Origin: Hungateiclostridiaceae bacterium UBA3922
GTDB lineage: Bacteria > Bacillota > Clostridia > Acetivibrionales > DTU013
Length of the DNA stretch: 30,750 nt
Direction: 5' to 3'
NCBI GenBank assembly: GCA_002386045.1
Contig: DGEQ01000120.1
Coordinates: 43,592-74,341, forward strand
Both the position numbers and the translations under genes were made by a program. Positions 16,710 through 24,586 of this stretch are shown one piece after another. The notes under the pieces were generated by a model. The model did not search any database. It saw only the letters and a list, made by a program, of their open reading frames with translations, and was not told where the DNA came from. The first letter of the stretch is position 1; every line of letters begins with the position of its first letter.

Positions 16710-16731
16710 CAACATTCATGGTAGAATGTTG
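16710..16731 (+). promoter_or_regulatory. Extended -10 promoter with overlapping inverted repeat, upstream of the TagO-like gene
   Basis: TGGTAGAAT at 16719-16727 is an extended -10 box in an AT-rich setting without a good -35. It sits inside a perfect 8-bp inverted repeat, CAACATTC (16710-16717) and GAATGTTG (16724-16731), which could be a repressor site. A second small hairpin, TGCTG/CAGCA, is near 16754-16768. Confidence 0.45.
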
Positions 16732-16796
16732 TGGGGACAAAACGGGAAGAAAATGCTGCCATGCAGCAAAAAATCCACAAAGGAAAGTGATAAGAG

Positions 16797-17750
16797 GTGA
16801 AGTATTTAGCAGCGTTTACGATCGCTTTCGTATGCGTATACCTGCTGATACCGCCGCTGAGAAAGCTGGCGATCATGATTGGCTTCGTCGATATGCCGAC
16901 GGAGAGGAAGATACACAAAGAGCCGGTCCCGCATCTTGCCAGCATAGGAATCTTTGCAGGCTTTATTGCAGCGTACCTGCTGTTTTCAGGCGGGACGGGC
17001 ATGCGGGATATCGGTTTCATGGCAGGAGCTGTCCTGGTCCTTGCCATAGGCATCGTGGATGACTGGTACAAAACCCACGGCAAAGATTTCCCGGCACTGC
17101 CCAAAGGGATAGTACAGGCGGCGGCAGCTGTCATCGCATATTTTTCCGGATTCGTATTCACCGGTTTTTCGAATCCGTTCGATCCCGGCTCATATGTGAT
17201 GCTGCCCGTGTGGCTGCAGTTCATATTGACCGTCACCTGGATCTTCGGTGTCATAACAGTCATAAATTTCTCCGACGGACTGGACGGACTGGCAGGGAGC
17301 CTGTCTACCATATCGGCGATGACGCTTTTTGTTGCGGCCCTGGCCAGGGGGCAGACAAAGTCTGCGCTGATGTCCGTGATACTTGTCGGGGTCTCCGTCG
17401 GCTACCTCAAATACAACAAACCACCGGCCAGGATCTACATGGGTGACGCAGGCGCAGGTTTCATGGGATATGTGCTCGCTATAATAGCCCTTGACGGCGC
17501 GTTCAAGCAGGCGACTGTACTGTCCCTGTTCGTGCCGATACTTGCCCTGGGAGTTCCCATTTTTGACAACCTGTTCGTTGTCGTAAAGAGGCTTGCGGAC
17601 GGCAGGCCGTTCTACAAGCCGGACCGAAGCCAGGTGCATTACAGGCTCCTTTCGGCCGGACTGAACCCGAAACAGGTGGTCATGGTCCTTTGCCTTGTAA
17701 GTGTGTGCCTCAGCCTTACCTCGATAATTATACTGCTGCTGAAAGTCTAG
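16797..17750 (+). CDS. WecA/TagO-like undecaprenyl-phosphate glycosyl-1-phosphate transferase
   Basis: 317-residue polytopic membrane enzyme of the MraY/WecA superfamily, with about ten hydrophobic helices. It most likely starts a cell-wall polymer or teichoic acid by placing a sugar phosphate on undecaprenyl phosphate. Motifs are DMPTERKIHKEPVP (32-45), the metal pair in IVDDW (86-90), NFSDGLDGLAGS (157-168) and GDAGAGFMG (216-224). The usual histidine motif (HxHH) reads QVHY at 279-282, so two of three His are replaced. The start is GTG 16797, with AAAGGA about 12 bases before. An LCP ligase, which could use such a product, is encoded 2 kb downstream. Confidence 0.9.
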   Translation: MKYLAAFTIAFVCVYLLIPPLRKLAIMIGFVDMPTERKIHKEPVPHLASIGIFAGFIAAYLLFSGGTGMRDIGFMAGAVLVLAIGIVDDWYKTHGKDFPALPKGIVQAAAAVIAYFSGFVFTGFSNPFDPGSYVMLPVWLQFILTVTWIFGVITVINFSDGLDGLAGSLSTISAMTLFVAALARGQTKSALMSVILVGVSVGYLKYNKPPARIYMGDAGAGFMGYVLAIIALDGAFKQATVLSLFVPILALGVPIFDNLFVVVKRLADGRPFYKPDRSQVHYRLLSAGLNPKQVVMVLCLVSVCLSLTSIIILLLKV

Positions 17751-17825
17751 GGGATAACGGCCCGGCATGATGCAGAAAGAATCGATATAATCGTTTATTA
17801 CATGGTTTTGCCGCCCCGGCCGGTT

Positions 17826-17859
17826 TATAATGACAGTGTACCGGATATCCTGTACACTG
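17826..17859 (+). promoter_or_regulatory. Consensus -10 box followed by a long dyad
   Basis: TATAAT at 17826-17831 (no good -35). Just after it is a 26-bp dyad at 17834-17859: CAGTGTAC and GTACACTG flank GGATATCC, so 24 of 26 positions are symmetrical. It could be an operator, or the first hairpin of a transcript starting near 17838. Confidence 0.4.
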
Positions 17860-17901
17860 CGGTTTTCCGGAGCCGACTTCCTGAAGAAAGGGGTGGTCCA
17901 T

Positions 17902-17934
17902 TTGAAGATCGACGCGGAGGTGACCGTCGTCTGA
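17902..17934 (+). CDS. Possible ten-residue leader peptide
   Basis: TTG at 17902 opens ten codons (MKIDAEVTVV) ending in TGA, with a good Shine-Dalgarno AGGGG at 17889-17893 and 8-base spacing. It lies between the 17826 promoter-like box and the terminator at 17946. It may be a true small peptide, a leader used for attenuation, or the stub of a decayed gene. Nothing in the peptide suggests a function. Confidence 0.2.
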   Translation: MKIDAEVTVV

Positions 17935-17945
17935 CGGCACTATCG

Positions 17946-17984
17946 AAGGCCTGCAGGGCTTTGTTAAAGCCTCGCGGGCCTTTA
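17946..17984 (+). terminator. Two-part terminator hairpin
   Basis: AAGGCCTGC (17946-17954) pairs with GCGGGCCTT (17974-17982), one pair being G-T. Inside it GGCTTT (17957-17962) pairs with AAAGCC (17966-17971) around GTT. The T tail is short (TTTAT). It may end the TagO-like transcript, the short 17.84 kb unit, or both. Confidence 0.6.
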
Positions 17985-18026
17985 TCATTGCCGCGTGCCG
18001 TATCAGACCAATCATGATTTCTTAAG

Positions 18027-18045
18027 TATAATTTATTCGAATAAA
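18027..18045 (+). promoter_or_regulatory. Promoter-like -10 with perfect 14-bp palindrome before yccF
   Basis: TATAAT at 18027-18032 is followed without a gap by the perfect palindrome TTTATTCGAATAAA (18032-18045). The -35 is poor (CAGACC, 18004-18009), which suggests weak or activator-dependent transcription. Confidence 0.4.
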
Positions 18046-18102
18046 CAGTGCTGACGGTTTGATTACTTTATAGCTTCAAAATCAGTGAAAGGGGAAAAGG
18101 GC

Positions 18103-18465
18103 ATGAGGTTTATAGGGAATATTATATGGCTGCTGCTTGGCGGTATTGTAATGGCCCTGTTGTGGGCAGTGTCCGGAATCGTCCTTTGCATCACCATAAT
18201 AGGCATACCGTTCGGGATACAATGCTTCAAGATCGCAGGATTGGTCCTGTGGCCGTTCGGCAGGCAGATAATTTCGGGCAATTTCGGTGTCGGCGGCATG
18301 TTGCTGAATATTTTGTGGCTGATAGTTTTCGGACTGGAACTTGCATTTTCTCATTTCGTGATCGGACTGGTCTATTGCATCACTATAATAGGGATACCTT
18401 TCGGCCTGCAACATTTCAAACTTGCGAAACTGGGTCTGCTGCCGTTTGGAGCCGAAATCCGCTGA
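18103..18465 (+). CDS. YccF domain inner-membrane protein
   Basis: 120-residue protein made of two copies of the YccF (DUF307, PF03733) repeat. The hallmark CITIIGIPFG appears twice, at about residues 31-40 and 98-107, followed by Q-x-FK. Each half begins with a hydrophobic segment (GNIIWLLLGG and LLNILWLIV), so it is an integral membrane protein. The role is unknown. ATG 18103 is preferred over the upstream GTG 18085, since AGGGG at 18090-18094 is then 8 bases away. It stands alone. Confidence 0.88.
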   Translation: MRFIGNIIWLLLGGIVMALLWAVSGIVLCITIIGIPFGIQCFKIAGLVLWPFGRQIISGNFGVGGMLLNILWLIVFGLELAFSHFVIGLVYCITIIGIPFGLQHFKLAKLGLLPFGAEIR

Positions 18466-18506
18466 CCGCTTTTATGCATGGGGAGGCATAGGATTTTCCT
18501 GATATA

Positions 18507-18538
18507 TAATTACACGAAATATAAATTTCGCGTAATTA
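18507..18538. repeat. Imperfect 14-bp inverted repeat overlapping a TATAAT
   Basis: TAATTACACGAAAT (18507-18520) and ATTTCGCGTAATTA (18525-18538) are complementary with one mismatch around a 4-base loop. A TATAAT at 18505-18510 overlaps the left arm. No run of T follows, so a terminator is unlikely. It could be an operator for the recombinase gene or a relic. I see nothing else between 18466 and 18589. Confidence 0.55.
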
Positions 18539-18589
18539 AGGGGAGGGCTTTCCCGTATCCGTAACGACATGCCAGGTAATGCTATGATA

Positions 18590-18618
18590 TTGATAAATAA
18601 GGCTTTTAAATTTATAAT
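18590..18618 (+). promoter_or_regulatory. Promoter of the tyrosine recombinase gene
   Basis: TTGATA at 18590-18595, 17 bases, TATAAT at 18613-18618. The leader to the ATG at 18701 would be about 76 bases and AT-rich. Confidence 0.65.
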
Positions 18619-18700
18619 GTATACAGAGAGACTCGTATATCATTCGTTTAGAGCGTTTTCTTTTCTACCTGACGATAAAATATTTAAAGAGGTCATACAA

Positions 18701-19681
18701 ATGAAAAATATAAACGATTATGAGATACCTCCGGTACTTATGGATTTCCTCAGCTATATGCAAACCATCCGCGGCCGTTCCGCGAATACCGTCAAGGTTT
18801 ATTTCTATGACCTCAGGGTTTTCTTCCGTTTTATGAAGCTTCGCAGGAACCTGGCCGACAAGAATACACCGTTCGAAGAGATCCCGATCGATGACGTAGA
18901 TATCGGATTCATCCGGACCATAACTTTGAGCGACCTTTATGCGTTCATGGCCTTCGTGAGCAATGACCGGGACAACTCGTCATATGCCAGGGCCCGTAAA
19001 GTTTCGAGCCTCAAATCTTTTTTTAAATATCTTACATTTAAAGCAAAACTTTTAGATGCGGACCCTGCGGCAGAACTTGAATCACCGAAGCTGATGAAAC
19101 GCCTGCCCAGGTACCTGAACATAGATGAAAGCAGACAGCTGCTCAACTCCGTTGACGGCAAGTTTTCGGAGCGCGATTATGCGATACTCACATTGTTCCT
19201 CAATTGCGGGCTCAGGTTGTCCGAGCTTGTCGGCATAAACATAAACAATATTAAGGGTTCAGTCCTCACTGTCGTCGGAAAAGGCAACAAGGAACGCAGC
19301 ATCCCTCTCAACCAGGCCTGTATCAAGGCTATCGAGGACTACCTGAAAGTCAGGCCCGTCGACGGCGTCAGGGATAAGAACGCTCTGTTCCTGAGCAGCC
19401 GCAAACGGAGGATCAGCAGGGAAACCGTCCAGAAGATCGTCAAGAAGTACATAATAGCCGCAGGTCTCGACCCTGAAAGGTATTCCGTCCATAAACTGCG
19501 GCATACAGCCGCCACACTGATGTACAAGTACGGGAATGTTGACATAAGGTCTCTCCAGGAACTGCTTGGACACGTGAGCATCTCCACCACGCAAATATAC
19601 ACGCATCTGGACAGCAGCCAGCTCAGGTCTGCCGTCGAAAGCAACCCCCTGGCCGATTTCAGCCGTTCGGACAAAAAATAA
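18701..19681 (+). CDS. Xer-type tyrosine recombinase
   Basis: 326-residue site-specific recombinase, probably the XerC/XerD-like enzyme that resolves chromosome dimers. The N-terminal SAM-like core-binding domain spans about 10-115. The catalytic domain holds R172 (GLRLSEL), K194 (GKGNKER), H264 and R267 (HKLRH), H291 (LLGHVS) and the nucleophile Y300 (TQIYTH). Thus all residues needed for activity are present. The frame is open back to 18569, but ATG 18701 has AAAGAGG at 18686-18692 and a normal N-terminus. There are no phage or integron genes beside it, which favours a housekeeping role. Confidence 0.92.
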   Translation: MKNINDYEIPPVLMDFLSYMQTIRGRSANTVKVYFYDLRVFFRFMKLRRNLADKNTPFEEIPIDDVDIGFIRTITLSDLYAFMAFVSNDRDNSSYARARKVSSLKSFFKYLTFKAKLLDADPAAELESPKLMKRLPRYLNIDESRQLLNSVDGKFSERDYAILTLFLNCGLRLSELVGININNIKGSVLTVVGKGNKERSIPLNQACIKAIEDYLKVRPVDGVRDKNALFLSSRKRRISRETVQKIVKKYIIAAGLDPERYSVHKLRHTAATLMYKYGNVDIRSLQELLGHVSISTTQIYTHLDSSQLRSAVESNPLADFSRSDKK

Positions 19682-19684
19682 AAG

Positions 19685-19713
19685 TTTACTAAATGTGAGC
19701 GGTTGATTATAAT
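19685..19713 (+). promoter_or_regulatory. Promoter of the LCP gene
   Basis: TTTACT at 19685-19690, 17 bases, TATAAT at 19708-19713, just after the recombinase stop. The leader is about 90 bases. Confidence 0.65.
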
Positions 19714-19809
19714 TATATAGTCGTGTGGAACCGAATGCCCGGAAATACAGTCTCATGGATTGAAGATAAGTTCATATTACATACAATGGGATCGATGAGG
19801 TCGTAGTAA

Positions 19810-20940
19810 ATGGATACGAGGAAATTTTATTTCATACTTACGATAGCCGCAACTGTTATATTGTTCGTTTTCGGTTCAGGAATGCTGTATTATATCAATA
19901 CAAATATCGATACTATCATAAGCAGTGATGTTTTTGCGTCCGGGAACCATGACAGGGATCTGGCCGATATACTCACTCCCCTGGTACAGAAAAAGGAACC
20001 CTTCAATATCCTGCTCCTTGGCGGCGACAAGGTCAACAACCTGACTGATACGATGATGCTGGCCAATTTCGATCCGGAGACATGCAAGGTCAACATCATG
20101 TCGATACCCAGGGACACCAGGGTCTTTATCAACAAAAAGGAAAGAAAGATCAACTATGCCTTCCCTGCAGGCGGCATCGAGCTTGCTGTAAAGACAGTGT
20201 CCGAATTGCTGGATATAAATATAAAGTACTATGCATTCGTCGACACTTCGGCTTTCAGGAAAATAATCGACCTGCTGGGCGGCGTAGATTACTATGTGCC
20301 TGTAGATATGGATTATGACGACCCGGTGCAGGGTCTCCACATACACCTGAAAAAGGGACAGCAAAGGCTCAACGGCGAACAGGCCGAACAGTTCGTGAGG
20401 TTCCGCAAGCCAAACAGGTGGACCAAGGAAATCAGGAAATATTACGACGGCAGTGACCTCAAGAGAAACGAAGCCCAGCAGCAGTTCCTCAGGGAACTTA
20501 TGAGACAGAAGCTGACCATCCAGTACCTGCCCAAACTCACAAATGTCATCAACACCATGTTCGAGCATGTGCAAACGAACCTGACGCTGACGGAAACCGT
20601 GAAGATGACATCATATATTACGAAATTCAAAATCGAGAACGTCAGTTTCATCCAGATGCCGGGAACTACCTATGACGTTTCACCCTACTATTACATCTGC
20701 GACGTGGCGGCAACAAGGCAGATAATGGCAGAAAGTTTCAAGTGCAGCGACGGCTTCGTGAAAGCAGATCCTGAAGCTGCGGGGTTTTACCTGACCAAAG
20801 AAGCCAGATACCAGCCGCCCAAGCCGAAACCGGCAGAGACCGGGCAGGATGACGGGAAGACCGGCGATGCAGACGCAGAGGATCCGGTCAACCCGTCAAA
20901 CAGTGAAACTTCGATCACTGGCTCCGACCAGGATCCATGA
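19810..20940 (+). CDS. LytR-CpsA-Psr (LCP) family cell-wall polymer ligase
   Basis: 376-residue protein that probably transfers undecaprenyl-linked anionic polymers to peptidoglycan outside the cell. It has a single N-terminal membrane anchor (about 7-28) and an extracellular LCP domain (about 65-280). Conserved residues are D80 (NLTDTMML), R101 and R104 (IPRDTRV), R197/R199 (VRFRK) and R219 (DLKRNEAQQ). The last 40 residues are a disordered Pro/Asp/Gly/Ser tail. GATGAGG lies 9 bases before the ATG. It could act on the product of the TagO-like enzyme encoded at 16797. Confidence 0.92.
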   Translation: MDTRKFYFILTIAATVILFVFGSGMLYYINTNIDTIISSDVFASGNHDRDLADILTPLVQKKEPFNILLLGGDKVNNLTDTMMLANFDPETCKVNIMSIPRDTRVFINKKERKINYAFPAGGIELAVKTVSELLDINIKYYAFVDTSAFRKIIDLLGGVDYYVPVDMDYDDPVQGLHIHLKKGQQRLNGEQAEQFVRFRKPNRWTKEIRKYYDGSDLKRNEAQQQFLRELMRQKLTIQYLPKLTNVINTMFEHVQTNLTLTETVKMTSYITKFKIENVSFIQMPGTTYDVSPYYYICDVAATRQIMAESFKCSDGFVKADPEAAGFYLTKEARYQPPKPKPAETGQDDGKTGDADAEDPVNPSNSETSITGSDQDP

Positions 20941-20966
20941 TGATCTGAGGGCCGGCACCGTTCGTG

Positions 20967-22400
20967 TCAGCTGTTCAGAAAGACCTTGTAAGCATTGTAC
21001 GTCACATATATGTCGATCTTGCTCGTGATCTCGAACGGCGAATGCATCGAGAGCATCGCAACGCCGCAGTCAAGGACGTCTATTCCAAGGTTGGCGGCAT
21101 ACTGTGCTATCGTGCCCCCTCCCCCTTCGTCTACTTTGCCAAGCTCTCCTGTCTGCCACATTATACCGTTATCGTTGAATAGCTTGCGGATCTCACCGAC
21201 GAACTCGGCGCTTGCGTCGCTGGAGTCGTATTTCCCCCTGGCCCCGGTGTATTTCTGCAGTACTATCCCATGGCCGAGGTACGTGGCGTTCCGCTTTTCA
21301 TAAACATTTTCATAGTTGGGATCCACGGCCGCATTCACATCGGCTGAAAGCATCCTGGATTTCGAGAGGCATGAACGGAGTTTCAGGTCGGAATATGATT
21401 CTTCCGTCAACGCGATGATATTTGCAAGGAAATCCTGCAGCATCGTGGACTGTGCGCCGGTATTTCCCATGCTTCCGATCTCTTCCTTGTCGGTGAGGAG
21501 GCATACAGCCGTACGCTCAGGAGCATCCGTTTCCAGGACGGATCTCAGCGCAGGATAGGCGCATGCCCTGTCATCCTGGCCGTATCCGCCTACCATGCTT
21601 TTGTCGAAGCCTACGTCCTTGAACTTCTGGGCAGGCACTATCTCCAGTTCCGCCGACTGGAAGTCTTCTTCGACGATGCCGTACCTCTTGTTGAGTATGT
21701 CAAGTATGGTCAGTTTGACTTTCTCTTTGACCTTGTCATCCCTGTAGGGCAGCGAGCCGAGAAGAACGTTCAGCCCTTCCCCCGTCACCGCCTCGCTCAT
21801 TTTTTTCTGCATCTGCTCGCGGGCCAGGTGCGGCAGTAGGTCAGTTATGGTGAACACGGGATCATCTTCATCTTCACCGATGGATATTTCGACAGAAGTG
21901 CCGTCGCCCTTCACGACGATACCGTGGATGGCAAGCGGTATGGTCAGCCACTGGTATTTTTTGATGCCGCCGTAATAATGGGTCTTGAAGAAAGCCAGTT
22001 CGGTATCCTCATACAGCGGGTTCTGCTTTAGATCCAGCCGCGGTGCGTCTATATGGGCACCCAGGATATTGACGCCTTCCGAAACAGGCTTTTTGCCGAT
22101 CACGGCAAGTACGGCCGATTTTTTCCTGTTGATGAAATAAACCTTGTCGCCGGGTTTCAGCCTTGTACCGGAAGCAGTCATATCGTCCAGCTTCCTGAAT
22201 CCTGCCGCTACTGCAAGTTTTTCCGTATTTGCAGCAAATTCACGCTCTGTTTTCGACATGTTGAGGAAGCTCTTGTAGTCCTCGCAGAAATCGTATGCCT
22301 TTTTGATGTATTCTTCATCGACTTTCTCCCAGGCGTTCTTCCTCCTGAAAGAAAGCCGTTCTTCAAGCTTCTGTCCTTCGGTCTTTTTTTCTTCGCTCAT
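20967..22400 (-). CDS. M18 family aminopeptidase
   Basis: 477-residue cytoplasmic zinc aminopeptidase of family M18 (aspartyl aminopeptidase/ApeB group), cutting N-terminal residues, often acidic ones. Metal and catalytic segments are GAHIDAPRLD (H116, D118), YGQDDRACAYPAL (D276/D277), LLTDKEEIGSMGNTGAQ (E306/E307), SADVNAAVDPNY and MLSMHSPFE. The frame is open further upstream, but ATG at 22400 has AGGAAGG 8 bases before it and gives the family N-terminus. It converges with the LCP gene across 26 bases and diverges from the PHP gene. Confidence 0.93.
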   Translation of the reverse strand: MSEEKKTEGQKLEERLSFRRKNAWEKVDEEYIKKAYDFCEDYKSFLNMSKTEREFAANTEKLAVAAGFRKLDDMTASGTRLKPGDKVYFINRKKSAVLAVIGKKPVSEGVNILGAHIDAPRLDLKQNPLYEDTELAFFKTHYYGGIKKYQWLTIPLAIHGIVVKGDGTSVEISIGEDEDDPVFTITDLLPHLAREQMQKKMSEAVTGEGLNVLLGSLPYRDDKVKEKVKLTILDILNKRYGIVEEDFQSAELEIVPAQKFKDVGFDKSMVGGYGQDDRACAYPALRSVLETDAPERTAVCLLTDKEEIGSMGNTGAQSTMLQDFLANIIALTEESYSDLKLRSCLSKSRMLSADVNAAVDPNYENVYEKRNATYLGHGIVLQKYTGARGKYDSSDASAEFVGEIRKLFNDNGIMWQTGELGKVDEGGGGTIAQYAANLGIDVLDCGVAMLSMHSPFEITSKIDIYVTYNAYKVFLNS

Positions 22401-22460
22401 GACCAGGTCCTTCCTGTACTCCTGTGATCTTATGTTTAGTGGTAAGTTCCGGACTTCTTT

Positions 22461-22489
22461 ATTATATACCAACGATTACGTTTTATAAA
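22461..22489 (-). promoter_or_regulatory. Promoter of the M18 aminopeptidase gene
   Basis: On the minus strand TTTATA (22489-22484), 17 bases, TATAAT (22466-22461). The leader is about 55 bases. Confidence 0.55.
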
Positions 22490-22530
22490 CCATGTTTTTC
22501 TTTTTATCCGGGATAAGTGCCTTTTGTCCA

Positions 22531-22559
22531 TTGATTTTATCTCCCGCCGGTGCTAGTAT
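22531..22559 (+). promoter_or_regulatory. Promoter of the PHP phosphatase gene
   Basis: TTGATT at 22531-22536, 17 bases, TAGTAT at 22554-22559 with TG at 22551-22552 (extended -10). Confidence 0.55.
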
Positions 22560-22589
22560 TGACTTCAAGAAAGATCATGGAGGTAACAT

Positions 22590-23384
22590 ATGTTTGACTG
22601 CCATACGCATACTACGTTCTCGACAGACAGCGTGATGAGCGCCGAACAAGCCTGTGAAACGGCGATAAAGCTTGGCCTTGACGGTATTGCCTTTACCGAC
22701 CACCTGGATTATGATTTTCCCGGTCAAATGGACTTCCTTATAGATTTTGACGAGTATTTCAGTGCCATGGAGATGATACGCCAAAAATACGAGGATCACC
22801 TTAAGGTGCTGATCGGCATTGAAGTCGGCATACAGCCCCACGTGATCCGCGAGTCGGAAGAAGTTATCCGAAAATATCCCTTCGATCATGTTATCGCATC
22901 GGTACATCTCGTAGACAGGCAGGATCCGTATGAAAAAGAGTATTACGCCGGAAAAACCAAAAAGGATGCATACTCGCGGTATCTCGAAGAAATATATCAA
23001 ATGGTCAGGAACCTTGAGTCTTTCGACATGGTGGGACATTTCGGGTATATAACCAGGTATGCCGATTATGATGACAGGACGTTAAGATATGCTGACCATT
23101 CCGATCTGTTTGACATGATATTCAAAGAACTTATAGAACACGGCCGTGGATTCGAACTGAATACAGGCACATACCGTTCCGGGAGGCCCGATGCCGTTTA
23201 CGATATCGAAATACTCAGGCGTTACCGCGAACTTGGCGGAGAACTGGTATGCCTCGGATCGGACGCGCACCAGGCAGACCACATTGCAGCCCGGTTCGGA
23301 TATTTTGCCCAGGTCCTGCGTGATGCCGGGTTCAGGTACACGGTGCATTTCGAGGACCGGAAACCGGTGTTTGATAAATTATGA
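22590..23384 (+). CDS. PHP-family histidinol-phosphatase (HisJ/HisK type)
   Basis: 264-residue metal-dependent phosphoesterase of the PHP superfamily. The metal-site motifs are in the right order: CHTHTTFSTDS (H5, H7), FTDHLDY (D37, H38), GIEVG (E78), SVHLVD (H106), VGHFGYITRY (H150) and GSDAH near the end. The SVHLVDRQDPYE and GHFGYI segments are typical of HisK-like histidinol phosphatases, which carry out the penultimate step of histidine synthesis. No other his genes lie here, so the true substrate could differ. GGAGGT is 5 bases before the ATG. Confidence 0.85.
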   Translation: MFDCHTHTTFSTDSVMSAEQACETAIKLGLDGIAFTDHLDYDFPGQMDFLIDFDEYFSAMEMIRQKYEDHLKVLIGIEVGIQPHVIRESEEVIRKYPFDHVIASVHLVDRQDPYEKEYYAGKTKKDAYSRYLEEIYQMVRNLESFDMVGHFGYITRYADYDDRTLRYADHSDLFDMIFKELIEHGRGFELNTGTYRSGRPDAVYDIEILRRYRELGGELVCLGSDAHQADHIAARFGYFAQVLRDAGFRYTVHFEDRKPVFDKL

Positions 23385-23414
23385 TATATAGTGCCCGATG
23401 TCAGCCGTACGGTA

Positions 23415-23454
23415 GTCACGGTGCGTGCAGCATGACCGTCTGACTGACGCACCG
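23415..23454. repeat. Overlapping inverted repeats between convergent genes
   Basis: CGGTGCGT (23419-23426) pairs perfectly with ACGCACCG (23447-23454). A rival fold pairs GTCACGGT (23415-23422) with ACCG plus TGAC (23435-23444). It separates the PHP gene from mnmA and may end transcription from both sides, but there is no T run. Confidence 0.4.
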
Positions 23455-23472
23455 GGCGCTGTACTATACCGA

Positions 23473-24576
23473 TCACTTACTGTACTGCCTGAAAGACTTC
23501 TCTATCACTGCGCCGCCGACGACTATATCTCCGTCGTAGAATACGACGGCCTGGCCGGGCGTTACGGCCCTCTGGGGTTCGTCGAACAGCACCTCCACCC
23601 TGCCGCTGTCCAGCGGCCTGATGACTGCAGGAGCTTCTTTTGCAGAATATCTTATTTTGGCTGTCACTCTCATTTCATCCCTGAGTTCGTCTATCGAAAT
23701 GAAGTTCGGATCGGAAGCGACAAGCCCGGCGGAGAAAACCTCATCGGCATCCCCGAGCACGACGGTGTTGTCCTCCGGCCTTATCTCAGCCACATACATC
23801 GGCTTTCCGAATGACACGCCAAGGCCTTTTCTCTGTCCGATGGTATAATGGATGATGCCCCTGTGCCTTCCGAGTATATTTCCCTGCCTGTCTACAAAGT
23901 AGCCCGGCTTTATTTCGGCATCGGTGTTTTCTTCAATAAACCTGCCGTAATCATTATCTTCCACAAAGCAGATCTCCTGGCTGTCCGGCTTCGATGCCAC
24001 CGGCAACCCGTACTCGCTTGCAAGGGCTCGTACCTGGTCCTTTGTGAATCCGCCGATCGGAAAAAGCGTCCTCGCGAGCTGATACTGGGTCATAGTGTAC
24101 AGGACGTATGTCTGGTCCTTCCCGGCAGCCACCGATTTTTTCAGCAGGTACCTCCCGGCCTTATCATCGTATTCTATGCGGGCGTAATGGCCGGTGGCTA
24201 TATAGTCCATCCCCATCGAAACTGCCTTTGCCAGCAGCGCCTCGAACTTTACGAAGCGGTTGCAGGCGATGCACGGATTCGGAGTCCTTCCGGCCAGGTA
24301 CTCATTCGTGAAATAGTCTATTACCTTATCCTGGAAAACGTCCTTGAAGTTCAATACGTAATAGTTGATCCCCAGGCTGTTTGCGACCCTGCGGGCGTCA
24401 TCGACGGCAGAAAGAGAACAGCAGCCGCCTTCCGTCCGCCTCCTGCACTCGTCCATGTCAGGCCATATCTGCATCGTTATCCCGATGACTTCGTAACCCT
24501 GCCCGATCAACAGGGCTGCAGCGACGGAACTGTCCACGCCGCCGCTCATACCAAGCATGACTTTTCCCTTCGACAT
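23473..24576 (-). CDS. mnmA: tRNA-specific 2-thiouridylase MnmA
   Basis: 367-residue enzyme that makes the 2-thio group of U34 in Lys, Glu and Gln tRNAs, using sulfur from IscS. The PP-loop SGGVDSS (11-17) activates the uridine with ATP. The catalytic cysteines are C102 in NPCIACN and C203 in DSQEICFVED. It also carries C44 and C52-C53 in an insertion (EGGCCSLSAVDDAR), a pattern I associate with clostridial members. The AGGTG before ATG 24576 is close to the iscU stop (10-base gap), so it is the last gene of the iscR operon. Confidence 0.96.
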   Translation of the reverse strand: MSKGKVMLGMSGGVDSSVAAALLIGQGYEVIGITMQIWPDMDECRRRTEGGCCSLSAVDDARRVANSLGINYYVLNFKDVFQDKVIDYFTNEYLAGRTPNPCIACNRFVKFEALLAKAVSMGMDYIATGHYARIEYDDKAGRYLLKKSVAAGKDQTYVLYTMTQYQLARTLFPIGGFTKDQVRALASEYGLPVASKPDSQEICFVEDNDYGRFIEENTDAEIKPGYFVDRQGNILGRHRGIIHYTIGQRKGLGVSFGKPMYVAEIRPEDNTVVLGDADEVFSAGLVASDPNFISIDELRDEMRVTAKIRYSAKEAPAVIRPLDSGRVEVLFDEPQRAVTPGQAVVFYDGDIVVGGAVIEKSFRQYSK

Positions 24577-24586
24577 GTTTCACCTG

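Noticed and set aside
17860..17945. Possible molybdenum-cofactor or cyclic-di-GMP riboswitch in the 17.8 kb unit
   Set aside because: The conserved cores I remember for these classes are absent, and YccF is not a typical target.
17802..18017. 71-codon plus-strand frame in the spacer after the TagO-like gene
   Set aside because: It starts upstream of a -10 box, runs through a terminator hairpin, has no Shine-Dalgarno and shows no family features.
18701..19681. Tyrosine recombinase as sign of an integrated mobile element
   Set aside because: No attachment-site repeats, tRNA gene, excisionase or phage genes are near, and codon use matches the surroundings.
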